DNA of 53,703 nucleotides from a virus. The stretch spans positions 1-53,703 of IMG/VR virus record IMGVR_UViG_3300018939_000022. One strand, 5' to 3'. Shown one piece after another: positions 1-9,703 of the stretch (the stretch's first letter is position 1; each line of letters opens with the position of its first letter). The translations under genes and the position numbers were made by a program. The notes beneath the pieces were generated by a model that worked only from the letters and a program-made list of their open reading frames with translations, ran no database searches and had not been told where the DNA came from.

Positions 1-255
1 ATGGCAGACATGGACGAGCAGAATGAGCAGTCTTGGCTTCGCGGCAACAAGGCGGCGTACCGTGCGATCATGGCGGAGTGCCTACGCAACCTCGGCCACG
101 GCGACAGGGACGCGCGCTCGTGGGCCTTAGAGCGCGCCGATGTCATCCTAGTGCTGCGTGACCTGTGCGAAAGGTACGGCGACAACGAGTGGCCCGACGA
201 TCTTCACCTCGGCGACGTGCTGAGGAAGCACTTAGAGCCGCACCTTGAGGGGTAG
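1..255 (+). CDS. Small hypothetical phage protein (84 aa)
   Basis: Intact frame starting with ATG at the first base of the window, so its ribosome binding site and any longer N-terminus cannot be seen. The product is acidic, mostly helical by composition and has no recognisable motif. It is followed after one base by the next small gene, so the two are probably cotranscribed. The four rightward genes at this end face the leftward late operon. Confidence 0.55.
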   Translation: MADMDEQNEQSWLRGNKAAYRAIMAECLRNLGHGDRDARSWALERADVILVLRDLCERYGDNEWPDDLHLGDVLRKHLEPHLEG

Positions 256-256
256 A

Positions 257-445
257 ATGGTAGGCACACAGATCAAGTGCGAAGACTGCGGCTGGCAGGG
301 TGACGAGAAGGAACTGCTTACACGGCAGTACCAACCCGACGACGATCTGGCGCACCCCGATTGGACGGAAGATGTCTGCCCTAAGTGCCAAAGCGTGCTG
401 TGGTTTCCATTAGAGGAAGGTGCCGAACAGTCATCCGCTTCATAA
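257..445 (+). CDS. Small zinc-ribbon protein (62 aa)
   Basis: Two CxxC pairs (residues CEDCG near the N-terminus and CPKCQ near the C-terminus) about 33 residues apart form a classic zinc ribbon. The start is placed at ATG 257 because a GAGGGG Shine-Dalgarno-like sequence lies just upstream (247-252); a longer frame from TTG 245 would include that site. Such single-ribbon proteins are common small phage genes of unknown role, probably binding nucleic acid or protein. Confidence 0.7.
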   Translation: MVGTQIKCEDCGWQGDEKELLTRQYQPDDDLAHPDWTEDVCPKCQSVLWFPLEEGAEQSSAS

Positions 446-463
446 TGGCGGGCGTGGAGATAA

Positions 464-679
464 ATGGCGATGGGGCAAGTGATTAACTTTCAGGACGAGG
501 TGGCACGGCCGTTAGAGAAGTTGAACGCGGCACTCAGGGACAAGATCGTCGCCGAGATCGCCGAAGACGACGGGGGCATGGATTCGATGCTCATCATCCG
601 GTTCGCGGACGCCTCCGCGCTACGCATCCGCTACGACTGGATATACGAGTTCGAGATCACCGACCCGCCTCCGCGCTAA
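464..679 (+). CDS. Small hypothetical phage protein (71 aa)
   Basis: ATG start with GGAGA a few bases upstream. The protein is acidic and ends in a DPPPR tail; the C-terminal half has an alternating hydrophobic pattern that suggests a small beta sheet. No family recognised. It lies in a run of four closely spaced rightward genes. Confidence 0.5.
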   Translation: MAMGQVINFQDEVARPLEKLNAALRDKIVAEIAEDDGGMDSMLIIRFADASALRIRYDWIYEFEITDPPPR

Positions 680-710
680 GGGTCTGCTTCGTGGCCGCGA
701 GGATTAAGTC

Positions 711-974
711 ATGCGAGTGCCAAACGCCGACGGCGAGGTAATCTTGTTCCGGGGATTGCTCGCCACGATCATCGCCTCCGGCGACTTCCACGCCGGAACG
801 GTGCGGGTGCGCGTCGAAGACGAGCGCGGCGAGGACATCACGCACCTCGCCCGCATGGGTGACACCGTGCAGGACGTGCGGCGCAGCTACGTGGTCATGG
901 AGTTAGATCGCCCCGGCTTCGACGGCCCCTTCTGCACGCCGGATTGGTTCGGTGATGCGCGGTTAGCCGGCTGA
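711..974 (+). CDS. Small hypothetical phage protein (87 aa)
   Basis: ATG start preceded by GAGG at 8 bases. Strand-rich composition and the ending FCTPDWFGDARLAG; no recognised family. It is the last gene of the rightward cluster and converges on the tail-fibre gene, with 66 bases between the two stop codons and no strong hairpin there. Confidence 0.5.
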   Translation: MRVPNADGEVILFRGLLATIIASGDFHAGTVRVRVEDERGEDITHLARMGDTVQDVRRSYVVMELDRPGFDGPFCTPDWFGDARLAG

Positions 975-1040
975 GTGCGCCGCGGCCGTGGGCGGCAGTA
1001 GTTTCAGTTCCCCTCCCGCCTCAGTGGTGTATGATCCTCT

Positions 1041-4000
1041 CTAGTCGTGGAAGGCGATGACGTGGATGATGATTGTCTGGGGGGTCGGCAGGTCGTTGAA
1101 CATCCTGATGTAGATGCCCGTGCCTTGGAAGTTACTGTTTTTCCCCCATTCCATCACCCCAACGAAACCACCCTTGTGGGGCGGCCCAGGCGGGAGTTCG
1201 GTCGAGACCTGACAGGTGTAGTTGCCGTCGGCGAACGGCGCGTCGAAGTCCACCTGATAGGTCTGGGTGCTCTGCGCCGCGAGCGTGAAAGTTTGGCGCT
1301 TGTGCTTGACGCCTCCGCCCTGCGCGACGCCCTTCAAAAACTTCACCCGCGCCGTCGTCCCGATCTCAATAGCCGACTGGTTGTTCGCGCCTAAGACGAG
1401 CGGCCGGGCGTTGTAGGTGAGGATGAGGAAGCCGTTGTTGTAAGTGTTGTTGCCGAGGCCCGCGAGCACCGACCAGCCGGCGTCGCCCGTCTTCCCCGGC
1501 AGGTCGGTCAGGAAGAAGTTGTGCGCGTAGGTGTGTCCGTGCGCGAATAACACCATGTAGTTGTTCGACCACTCGGCCGCGCCGGCCGAGTTGCTTACGA
1601 TGATGCCGGGCCGCGCCGTCGCCTGCGAGGAGTTGTAGTGCGCGAGGTTGGCGAAGTCCGTCGTCGTGGTGTCGTTGACGGCAACCGTTTTCACCTGCGC
1701 CGCGCCTTGTATGTCCGACCCGATCTGGAACTTGCTGTTCGGCGTGACGCCGATGCCGACGTTACCGCCAGACTCCGTCACGGCCGAGTCGCCGAGCGTG
1801 TTCGTGCCGGTGAACTTCGCCAGCTTGCCCGAAGTACCCGATCCACTGACGCCGGAGGACGCCGGCAGCCAGCCCGACGCGAGCTTGCCGTCGGAGCCGG
1901 CCTTCGGGATGGCGTTGGCTGCGGGCGTGGCAGTCGCCACCTCGTCACCGCCGCCGTGCTTGTGGGAGGCGGCGTGCGCGCTCGGCGTCATAGCCTGGCT
2001 GAGCATCACCGCGCCTTTGATTGAGGACGTGGCCGAGGGTAGGTCGGCCGGCTGAATCAACGGGAACACGCTGAGCGGCTGCACCACGGACGGTGAAGAG
2101 GGCGTCACCGGCAGCTCCACTTCTGCGGCGACGTATAGGCCCGCCGGGACACCGCCCGGCTGCAAGTTCAGGGCGACCACTACATTCTCGTTCAGCCCGT
2201 CCAGATCGCTTCTGGCAAGTTCGATGCTTGCCAGCTCCCCCCACTGGTCAACGGTGTCGTAAGCGACGACCACGGTGGTACGCCGGACGGATCGGCGTCC
2301 GGAGTCGGAGGCATTAGGCAGTGTGACCGGCACATTGATGGAGCCGACACGGGCCGTTATCGCCCCGATCTGGGGCGTGGGGTTGCCGTAGATCGCTCGG
2401 CTAAACGTGACCGACACCCAATCGACACTCTCGCGCCGCCCACGCGCCAAGGCTTTCACGCGCCAAGCCGTAGTAGGATTGCCCAACCCGTCAACGAGGT
2501 CGGGTATTTGCGGATCGAACCAAGAGTTCGAGTCCACGGTCGTCACGTCATGCCAGCCCGTCACGCCGCCCTGCACCTTGAAACGCTGGACGCGGTAGGC
2601 CCTTACGTCCCACTCGGCGTTGGCGTCCCACCGGAGTTGAACCCCTGCGCGCGAAGCGGACTCGACGGCGAGGCCCGCCACGTTCGCCGGCGGCGGCAGC
2701 GGCAGCACCGTGAAGGAATAAGTGTCCGCGCCCTCTAACCCCCTCGACACCCCCTTCAGACTCTCCGTGACGATCTTAAAATCGTTCGCGCCGAGCGGCG
2801 TGTTCTCCACCTCAAACGTACCCTCGCGCGTTACGGGGTCTGGCGTCACCAGGATGTTCTGGGCGGCGAAGTCGAACTCGCGGACTTCGTTCACGCCCGA
2901 CCCGGCGGACGTGCCGTTGACCGGACTGCCCCCCTGCGTCAGTGCCAACTTGAAGGTGTTCTGCGCCGCGCTGACGACGTAGTAGGGCGTGCCGGCGGCG
3001 AACCCGGCGGGCAGCGCCCCCGCCGTGAACAGCTCCACCTTCGCGCCCGCCGGGTAGCCGTGAGAGGCCGCGGTGAAGGCGTCCGTTGCGGGGTCGAAGG
3101 TGAAGGCTTTGCGAGGCCGTTTCCAATAGACCCGACCTCTCTGCGGGTGCGCGAAGGGCGCGAAGCGGACTGTGCCATGGATGTATGGCACGTGCGTGTC
3201 GTCGGGCGTGAAGCGGTCGAACTTGAGGAGCGTGACCGCCTCTGCGGGCGGCGGGGGCACAGACCAGTGCGGTATGTCGGAGACGACGCGCTGCGGCAGT
3301 ACGGCGTGGGCGTCGTCCGAGTACCAGTCGTCAACGTGCGAGCGGCCGACGAAGGCGCGGGCGTCCGCCGTCTGGTTGGGGGATAGAAACGTCTCCTTCG
3401 TGATGAAGAGTTTAAAAGGGGAGGACTCCCGCACGCCGGAAACTTCGTGCGAATAGGTGATCACGTCGCACTTGGCTGCCTTGTGCGCGTCGGCGAAGCT
3501 GCCGAGGTTCACGAAGTAGGACAGCGCGTGGAGGACGTTCATCTCCGTCTCGGCTATCCGGCTGGCGAGTGAGTGCGTGGCGACGCCGATGTGGGGCAGC
3601 GTGAGAGGGTTTTTCGGCGGCTTCGTCGGGTCTTCCCTCCGATCCGCGGCCACGGAGCGCGTCGAGAAGAAGGGATCGTCCAGATCGTCGTAAGGGACGA
3701 TCAGGTAGTCCGGCCTTCCCTCGCGCGCCAAGGGCGTCAGGCTGAACGATCTGTCAAGAATGTTCGTCCGCTTGGCAGTCTGCGTCAGATCGTAAGTGAG
3801 CGGGAAAGTGACGGCGCGGTCGGGCGTCGTCAGCACGCGGATGGCCCCGTTCACGTCCTGCCAACTCACGCCGGGCGCGCGGCGGAAGACAGCGCGGAAG
3901 GCCGCGGGTGCTGGCGTGCCTGGCGCGAAGGCCATGTGCGCGTTGTACCGTTCGACCGGGCGCGAGGGCGGGATCAGCCTCGATTGCGGGACGATCTCTT

Positions 4001-4946
4001 TCGGAACTGAGGCGTGCGACCACGAGAGGTGCAGCCCGCCAAGGGTCTCGTCCTGCCTGTATTCGACTACGATGTTGTACTCGGTGTTAGCCGCGAGCGT
4101 GACGGTTCCCGAAGACTCCCGCATCCCACCCCCGGCCCAATCGTTGACCAACTGGACGCCGTTCACCCACAGGCGGCAGGCGTCGTCGTACCTCGCGTAG
4201 AACGTCCACGCGCCCGCGTGAGGGGGCTTCACCTTCCCCGTGAACCTCGCGGAGAAGGGTGCCGCGGGAACGTCCGGGGCGGGGCTGACGTAATCCCAAT
4301 CCCTATCCAGATAAGGCTCGTTCCGGGTGTGGGCGAGGGCCGTGAGCGTGCCGTCCGCGTAGTATTGTCCGAGCAGGCCCGTGCCGGCCTCGAAGGGGAT
4401 TACGCCGGGGCAGCGGGCTTTAAAACCCATCCACGATTGACGCCAGCGGTTAAAGCGCGCGAGCGGCATCCCCTGCCGCTCCGTGGCGATGAACAGCGCG
4501 ACGAGCGCGTTATTGGCCGAGACGATCTTGGTCGGCAGGCGCACTAGGCTGCTGCCGCTGATCTCGTAATCGTGAACCTTGAGGGCGTTGATGATCCAGA
4601 GGATCGGCTCCGGCTCGTCCGTGCCTTCGGAGAGTTCCAGGGGCAGCAGCCACTCGACCCACGAGCGCCCCGCCGGGCGGAAGCCCGGCAGACCCGGTAT
4701 GAGTTCGGGCGGGCCGGACTCCACGCCGTCGTCCGAGGTGTGGTATTGCCAGTTGCGAGCACCCGCAGAATCGAACTCCGGTATTTCCCTGCCACTGGCG
4801 TAGTAGGCTTTTAGCACCCCGCCGCCCTCGCCCTTGCCGAGCAGATCGATGCCGGCGAAGCGGCTGCCGACGCGGCCGAACCACTGGCGCGCGCCGTAGG
4901 TGGCCTGCTCGCCGAAGGCGTCTATCAGGCGTGCGTAGCGGCGCAT
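1041..4946 (-). CDS. Tail tip / receptor-binding fibre protein with PA14 and FN3 domains
   Basis: A 1301-residue protein at the distal end of the late operon. An N-terminal part of about 190 residues resembles the tail-tip scaffold of long-tailed phages. Residues about 193-330 form a PA14-type beta barrel (start GTGLLGQYYADG, then an FSARFTGKVKPP strand, DDACRLWVNG, and EYRQDETLGGLHLSW). Residues about 770-860 form a fibronectin type III domain. The C-terminus carries low-complexity fibre repeats (ASHKHGGGDE, GSDGKLASGWLP) typical of side-fibre shafts, then a beta-rich tip. PA14 domains usually bind carbohydrate, so this is likely the host-recognition protein. The start is ATG 4946, directly after the stop of the upstream gene, which suggests coupling; TTG 4952 is an alternative. 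Confidence 0.85.
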   Translation of the reverse strand: MRRYARLIDAFGEQATYGARQWFGRVGSRFAGIDLLGKGEGGGVLKAYYASGREIPEFDSAGARNWQYHTSDDGVESGPPELIPGLPGFRPAGRSWVEWLLPLELSEGTDEPEPILWIINALKVHDYEISGSSLVRLPTKIVSANNALVALFIATERQGMPLARFNRWRQSWMGFKARCPGVIPFEAGTGLLGQYYADGTLTALAHTRNEPYLDRDWDYVSPAPDVPAAPFSARFTGKVKPPHAGAWTFYARYDDACRLWVNGVQLVNDWAGGGMRESSGTVTLAANTEYNIVVEYRQDETLGGLHLSWSHASVPKEIVPQSRLIPPSRPVERYNAHMAFAPGTPAPAAFRAVFRRAPGVSWQDVNGAIRVLTTPDRAVTFPLTYDLTQTAKRTNILDRSFSLTPLAREGRPDYLIVPYDDLDDPFFSTRSVAADRREDPTKPPKNPLTLPHIGVATHSLASRIAETEMNVLHALSYFVNLGSFADAHKAAKCDVITYSHEVSGVRESSPFKLFITKETFLSPNQTADARAFVGRSHVDDWYSDDAHAVLPQRVVSDIPHWSVPPPPAEAVTLLKFDRFTPDDTHVPYIHGTVRFAPFAHPQRGRVYWKRPRKAFTFDPATDAFTAASHGYPAGAKVELFTAGALPAGFAAGTPYYVVSAAQNTFKLALTQGGSPVNGTSAGSGVNEVREFDFAAQNILVTPDPVTREGTFEVENTPLGANDFKIVTESLKGVSRGLEGADTYSFTVLPLPPPANVAGLAVESASRAGVQLRWDANAEWDVRAYRVQRFKVQGGVTGWHDVTTVDSNSWFDPQIPDLVDGLGNPTTAWRVKALARGRRESVDWVSVTFSRAIYGNPTPQIGAITARVGSINVPVTLPNASDSGRRSVRRTTVVVAYDTVDQWGELASIELARSDLDGLNENVVVALNLQPGGVPAGLYVAAEVELPVTPSSPSVVQPLSVFPLIQPADLPSATSSIKGAVMLSQAMTPSAHAASHKHGGGDEVATATPAANAIPKAGSDGKLASGWLPASSGVSGSGTSGKLAKFTGTNTLGDSAVTESGGNVGIGVTPNSKFQIGSDIQGAAQVKTVAVNDTTTTDFANLAHYNSSQATARPGIIVSNSAGAAEWSNNYMVLFAHGHTYAHNFFLTDLPGKTGDAGWSVLAGLGNNTYNNGFLILTYNARPLVLGANNQSAIEIGTTARVKFLKGVAQGGGVKHKRQTFTLAAQSTQTYQVDFDAPFADGNYTCQVSTELPPGPPHKGGFVGVMEWGKNSNFQGTGIYIRMFNDLPTPQTIIIHVIAFHD

Positions 4947-4948
4947 GA

Positions 4949-5593
4949 TCAATACAGGAGCGGCCGGTGATCGAGGGTGTCGTCCGACGGGCGGAAAAAG
5001 CCCCCGCCCCGGTAGCCGCCGAAGGATTCAAGGTCGCGCTGCCCCCCACCCGTGTCGCCCCCGACCACGCCCCCGCCGGGGACAACGACCGCGCCGGAGA
5101 CCTCGGCGGCAACCGGGGCCAGCTCCTCCAAAAAGACGCTCTCGCCGCTCATCACCTTCGACGGGTCTGCGTGGTCGGCGATCAGGGTGAAGCGGGCCTC
5201 GCCCTCGTTTACCGTCAGGTGCCGGACGACGAAGTAGCCGATCTCGTCCGTGTGCCACGCGCCCCCGCCCGGCCCCGACACGGCGCGGCTGTACAGGACG
5301 GACGCGCCGTCGAGCGGGCTGACGCCGTTCTCGTCCGTCGCGCCGAACAGCCCGTCCGCGTTCTGCAACGTCATGGGGAAGCGCGCCCCGTCCCCCTGCT
5401 CGTCATCGGAAAAGATCACCTCCGGCAGCTCGCGCACCTCCGGCCCGTAGGACTGCCCCGCGACCGTCACGGCCACGTCCGAGACGTAAACCGTCGCGCC
5501 GCCGTGCAGGGTTATCCTGAACAGGTGCGCCGAGTCGAACCCGCCGGCCGCGAGGGTGGCGTCGTACTCCGGGCTTTGGCCGTCCCTTGGCAT
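4949..5593 (-). CDS. Distal tail / baseplate hub protein (214 aa)
   Basis: Lies between the tape measure and the fibre gene, the usual place of the distal tail and hub proteins. The N-terminal 150 residues are beta-rich (LFRITLHGG, VYVSDVAVTVAGQSYGPEV, RFPMTLQNADGLFG) and resemble DUF2163-like baseplate proteins. The C-terminus is glycine-rich. ATG start with GAGGGGAAG upstream. The role comes mainly from position and fold-like pattern, so the exact name is uncertain. Confidence 0.65.
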   Translation of the reverse strand: MPRDGQSPEYDATLAAGGFDSAHLFRITLHGGATVYVSDVAVTVAGQSYGPEVRELPEVIFSDDEQGDGARFPMTLQNADGLFGATDENGVSPLDGASVLYSRAVSGPGGGAWHTDEIGYFVVRHLTVNEGEARFTLIADHADPSKVMSGESVFLEELAPVAAEVSGAVVVPGGGVVGGDTGGGQRDLESFGGYRGGGFFRPSDDTLDHRPLLY

Positions 5594-5607
5594 CGTTCGC
5601 TTCCCCT

Positions 5608-8600
5608 CTAGACGGGCGCGCGCAGCGCCGATAGCCTCACGCGCGACTCCGAAGTCTCTATGATGACGCGGCGGCCCGCGCCCTGTTCCATCGCTGTCGT
5701 CACGATCCTGATCATGCCCTGGTCGTCGATGACGGCTTCGTTGTGTACGGCGATGTGGATGGGCGCGAGGTTGCCCCCAGACGCGCCGGAACCGCCCGCG
5801 GCAGGGGCGTGGAAGGCCGGGGCGGAAAACGACGGCGTGGGCGCGGTAAACGTCGGCAATGAAGGCGTCGGGGGCAGCGCAGGCATTGAAGCCGCGGGCG
5901 GGATGTTCGCGCCGCCGGAGAGGCCCGTGAGCGTGCCAGAGAGGACGCTGATCGGCACGTCGTAGGTGGCGCGCATGTTCATTCGGTTCGACTCGTCGCG
6001 GGCGCGAACCGCGTCGGCCTCCCGCGCCGCCCGTTCAAGCGTCGGCCACAGTGCGGTGTAGTGCGAGCGGGTGGCGATTGCTATTCGCTTCGTCTTGCTG
6101 TCACGAATCTGAGAGATTGATTGGTCATATCTACGCATCACCTCGTCAAAGGCGGTGCGCGCATCTCTCAGCCCTAACTGCCCCTGCTGCGCCTGCCTGA
6201 TCAAATCCCAAATCGCCGCCCCCGTGTCGTTGTTGATCTGTCCGCGCAGGGTCTCGTCGCGGCGGCGGGCTGCGTTGCGGCGCATGATCAAAGACCCCAC
6301 GACAAGCGCCCCGCCCGCGATGGCGGTAAAGGGGTTTGAGAACAAGGGCGCGAGGAACGATTTTGCGAGGAACGTCGGCGCGGCCGTGAGTCCGATCCCG
6401 GCGAGCAGCCCGCCCGCGCCCCCGATCACAGAACCGATCCCGCCGCCTCCGAGTTGCGCGCCGGCCGACGCGGCGAGCAGCGGCAGCATCGCGGCCATCG
6501 GCCCCCCCGTGCCGGGCTTCATCCCGAAGCCGATGCCGCGGAACAGATCGCCGAAGCGCATGGTCTGCGTCGCCGCGCTAAAGATTTGGCCGCCGCCGCC
6601 TCCGGAAGCTGACACGGGCGGTGCTATGTTCGGCCCGGCGAGTTCGCGGAAGATTGACGCCCCGCCCGACGGGGTGAAGCCGAGGCCCGATCCGGCCGAG
6701 CCGTTGAAGAGGGGCGTGCCGCCGGGGCCGGAGCGGCCGAAGATGCCGCCGAGGATGTTGCCGAGGTTGAAGCCACCGCCACTCTGCTGGCCTCCGCCGA
6801 GGCCACCCTGCGCGGCGAAGAGTTGGCTGAGCGCGATGCGAGCGAAGCCGGAGATCAGGTCTTTAACTAAGCCGCCGATGACGCCGAGCTTGCTAGTCCA
6901 CTTATCCAAACCACGATCAATGAAATCAAAGGTGGATTGAATGACGCCGATCCGCGCGTCGGCTATAACCTCTGTCACGCTGCGCTGCGAGGCAAGGAAC
7001 TCTAAGACGGAAGCGTTCGCGCGGTCGGCGTGGAAGATCGTCTGATCCCCCAACCTGACCTGCGCCCTGATCTGATCCTCTATCGCGTCCACGTCCGCGC
7101 GCCGGAGTGCGTTCAACTCTTCTAACAGCACGACCTGCTGGCGCAGCCCCGCATTCGCGCCCATCGTCACCGACTCGTCCTGCAAAGCGGTAAGCCGCTC
7201 GATCAACTCGATCTCTTCGTTGCGAACCCGCAAAAGCCTCCGCTGCTCCGAGAGTTGATCGTCTGCGGCCTCGCTTCTCAGATTCCGCAGCCGCCCTTCG
7301 GCCCTTTCCAAATCGGCGACGATTTCAAGCCCGCGCTCTAGACGCTCGTTGTCGGCCTCGCGGCGGATCAGTTCTATCTCGTGGATGAAGTTTCGTTGTC
7401 TGTCGTGTAACTCCTGTTCGCGGGCCATCTGCCGGTCATACATTTCCTCAACCGCGCGGCCGTAAGTAGTCGTGGTGCGATCCGTCTTAAACAGCGCGTC
7501 CGCGCCGGCAACGCCCGCACCCCCAACCAAACCCGCTTCCACCGGCTGTGCGTTCTGGCGGGCGCGGATGTCCAAAGCCCGGTTGACGAACCGCGCCACC
7601 GCGTCCGCCGGAATGAGCTGCGAGGTAGCCCCCTCCGGCCGCCCCTCCCGCCGGATGACATCGGGTAGGACTATCTGCCCCTGCGCGTCGCGGACGAGCG
7701 TTAGCCCGGCCTCGTCGCGCGAGCGTGTGACGGCGCGGCTGCGGACGTTCGCGCCGAATCTCTGCGAGCGTTGGCCGACGTGGATATGTGGCCCCGTACT
7801 CCACGGTTCCCTGCCCGTTGATGGTGTGAACGGAATCCCGCGCTCGCGCAGGTAGTCCATGAATAGCCGCCCCTCCGACGAGGCGGGATTCAAATGCACG
7901 TCTGCCGCGTTTCTATGATCCCACCCGCGGCGGTTGTGCAGCGGGGTCTGCCCGGCGCGGTAAGAGAGCATACGTCCGGTCTGACCTTTAAACCACTCAG
8001 CGATCTGGCGCATCTCGGAGAGGTTGAAACGATCTTCCTCGTCGCGGATGGCGGGTGCTTTCCTTCCACGCCCCGTCCCGCCGCCCGGTGAAGTCGTGTC
8101 TGTCGTGTCGCCGGGCGGGCGGCGGCCCCGCGTGCGGCTGTCGAAGATGTCCCAGCCCATCTCCCCCCCGCCAGTGCCCCCGGCCGCGAACAGCGCGCGG
8201 CGGTTCGTCGCCGACCGCGCAATGGTAGCGTTGAGCCGGCCGTAAGCGGCCGTGATGCTGTCGATCTCCGAGCGCATACGCTGCACGTTGGCGGCCCCGC
8301 CGAGATCGGCTTCCGGGATGCGTGCGCCTTCGGGGATGGCAGAAACGCCGCTCACCGCGCCGAGCGCGCGGATGGCCGGGTGATCGAGCGCGCCGAGCAT
8401 CAGGTTGACGCCGCGGATGACGGCGTTAACCTGCGCCTCAACCGCCGCCGTGACGATCCCGGCGATAGAGCCTCCGAAGAGGGCCATCCCGCGCAAGACG
8501 ACCTCGAAGGCGTTGCCTATCGCCTCGACCGTGTTGATCGTGTTGACCTTCGCCAACTCCCACCCTTTAAGGAGAGTGACGAAGAAGCTCTGCTGATCCT

Positions 8601-9699
8601 TGTCGGCGTTCTGAATCTCTTTGGTCAGCCGGCGGTATTCGTTCGACTGCAATTCAAGGGACTTTAAGACGACCGGGTTGCGGGTGATGAGGTCGCCGAT
8701 CTGGCGCAACAGCCCTTCGTAAGCCTGATCGTTCCCGGCCACCGCCCCCGTGTAGCTCTGCATCACCTTGTCCGCGTCGCCGACCTGCGCGGCAGACTCG
8801 ACGAGCAGCCCGTTGTAGAGGGCTTGGCGGGCCGCCGCGCCCTTCGTCTTGTCCGAGAGGTCTTCGAGGCGGAAGCCCCGCTCCTTGAGGATGACGGACA
8901 GGTTTTTCGTGATGCCGGCGTTATCAACTAGGACTGAGTTCTGATTCTTGACGCCCTCGGTCGCGCTGCGGATCGCGTCCCCGTATGAGAGCGCCTGCTG
9001 CTTTCCGAAAGCCGACGCATCCGAAAAACGCTCCATGAGCGTGATGGCCTGCGGCAGACTAAACCCCGTGGCGAGTAGGTTCTTGAGGCCGGTGGCGGCT
9101 TCACCGACCGAGATGATGCCGCCGCGAACGAAGCGCAGATTTTGGACGGCCCGCCGCGCCTCCTGCTCATCAATGCCCTTAAAGGCCGCGATGGATTCCA
9201 GCCCTTTGAAGGCGTTCTGCGTCTCGGCCGAGATGCGCGCGGCCTCGGCCGGTATCTGCCGGAGTTCGGAGATGAACGATCCGACAGCGCGGGCGGCGAG
9301 GCTGCCGAGGAAGTTCGCCCCGAATAGTTGCTTGAAGGTGACACTAATGCCGAGCGCGTTTCTGTCGGCGGCCTGTTTCTCCCGATCCAGCGAGCGGATA
9401 ATCTCGTTGGCCGACTGCCGGGCGTAGCGCACCCGCGCGTCGTTGAGCACCTTATTGCTGCGCTCCATCAGGCGCTCTTGAGTCTCGCCCTGCCTGCGCG
9501 TCTGCTCCCTGATCCGCTGGACTTCCCTTTCGGCCTTGTCGGTGGAACTGACGCGCGAGCGGTTGGCCGCCTCCGTTGACTTGGAAATGTTCGCGGCCAT
9601 CTGCGCGGTGGCGCGATCAACGTCCTTCTGCCCCCGCAACACCTCGCCGGTTTGCAGGTTCAGAACGATGTCAACGCTATATCTCTTTCCGTCGGCCAC
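5608..9699 (-). CDS. Tail tape measure protein with M15-like peptidase domain
   Basis: At 1363 residues it is the longest tail gene, immediately downstream of the tail assembly chaperone frameshift pair, as in most long-tailed phages. The N-terminus is helical and charged (heptad-like, residues about 1-120), followed by a hydrophobic patch. Residues about 555-650 hold a metallopeptidase-like module: WDHRNAADVHL gives the His...Asp pair and TGPHIHVG gives the HxH, as in M15 peptidoglycan peptidases. Residues about 1090-1140 are strongly hydrophobic, fitting a membrane-inserting segment. The tape measure sets tail length, and the enzyme module probably opens the cell wall during DNA entry. Start is GTG 9699 with AAGG upstream, 4 bases after the chaperone stop. 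Confidence 0.92.
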   Translation of the reverse strand: MADGKRYSVDIVLNLQTGEVLRGQKDVDRATAQMAANISKSTEAANRSRVSSTDKAEREVQRIREQTRRQGETQERLMERSNKVLNDARVRYARQSANEIIRSLDREKQAADRNALGISVTFKQLFGANFLGSLAARAVGSFISELRQIPAEAARISAETQNAFKGLESIAAFKGIDEQEARRAVQNLRFVRGGIISVGEAATGLKNLLATGFSLPQAITLMERFSDASAFGKQQALSYGDAIRSATEGVKNQNSVLVDNAGITKNLSVILKERGFRLEDLSDKTKGAAARQALYNGLLVESAAQVGDADKVMQSYTGAVAGNDQAYEGLLRQIGDLITRNPVVLKSLELQSNEYRRLTKEIQNADKDQQSFFVTLLKGWELAKVNTINTVEAIGNAFEVVLRGMALFGGSIAGIVTAAVEAQVNAVIRGVNLMLGALDHPAIRALGAVSGVSAIPEGARIPEADLGGAANVQRMRSEIDSITAAYGRLNATIARSATNRRALFAAGGTGGGEMGWDIFDSRTRGRRPPGDTTDTTSPGGGTGRGRKAPAIRDEEDRFNLSEMRQIAEWFKGQTGRMLSYRAGQTPLHNRRGWDHRNAADVHLNPASSEGRLFMDYLRERGIPFTPSTGREPWSTGPHIHVGQRSQRFGANVRSRAVTRSRDEAGLTLVRDAQGQIVLPDVIRREGRPEGATSQLIPADAVARFVNRALDIRARQNAQPVEAGLVGGAGVAGADALFKTDRTTTTYGRAVEEMYDRQMAREQELHDRQRNFIHEIELIRREADNERLERGLEIVADLERAEGRLRNLRSEAADDQLSEQRRLLRVRNEEIELIERLTALQDESVTMGANAGLRQQVVLLEELNALRRADVDAIEDQIRAQVRLGDQTIFHADRANASVLEFLASQRSVTEVIADARIGVIQSTFDFIDRGLDKWTSKLGVIGGLVKDLISGFARIALSQLFAAQGGLGGGQQSGGGFNLGNILGGIFGRSGPGGTPLFNGSAGSGLGFTPSGGASIFRELAGPNIAPPVSASGGGGGQIFSAATQTMRFGDLFRGIGFGMKPGTGGPMAAMLPLLAASAGAQLGGGGIGSVIGGAGGLLAGIGLTAAPTFLAKSFLAPLFSNPFTAIAGGALVVGSLIMRRNAARRRDETLRGQINNDTGAAIWDLIRQAQQGQLGLRDARTAFDEVMRRYDQSISQIRDSKTKRIAIATRSHYTALWPTLERAAREADAVRARDESNRMNMRATYDVPISVLSGTLTGLSGGANIPPAASMPALPPTPSLPTFTAPTPSFSAPAFHAPAAGGSGASGGNLAPIHIAVHNEAVIDDQGMIRIVTTAMEQGAGRRVIIETSESRVRLSALRAPV

Positions 9700-9703
9700 G
9701 TTC

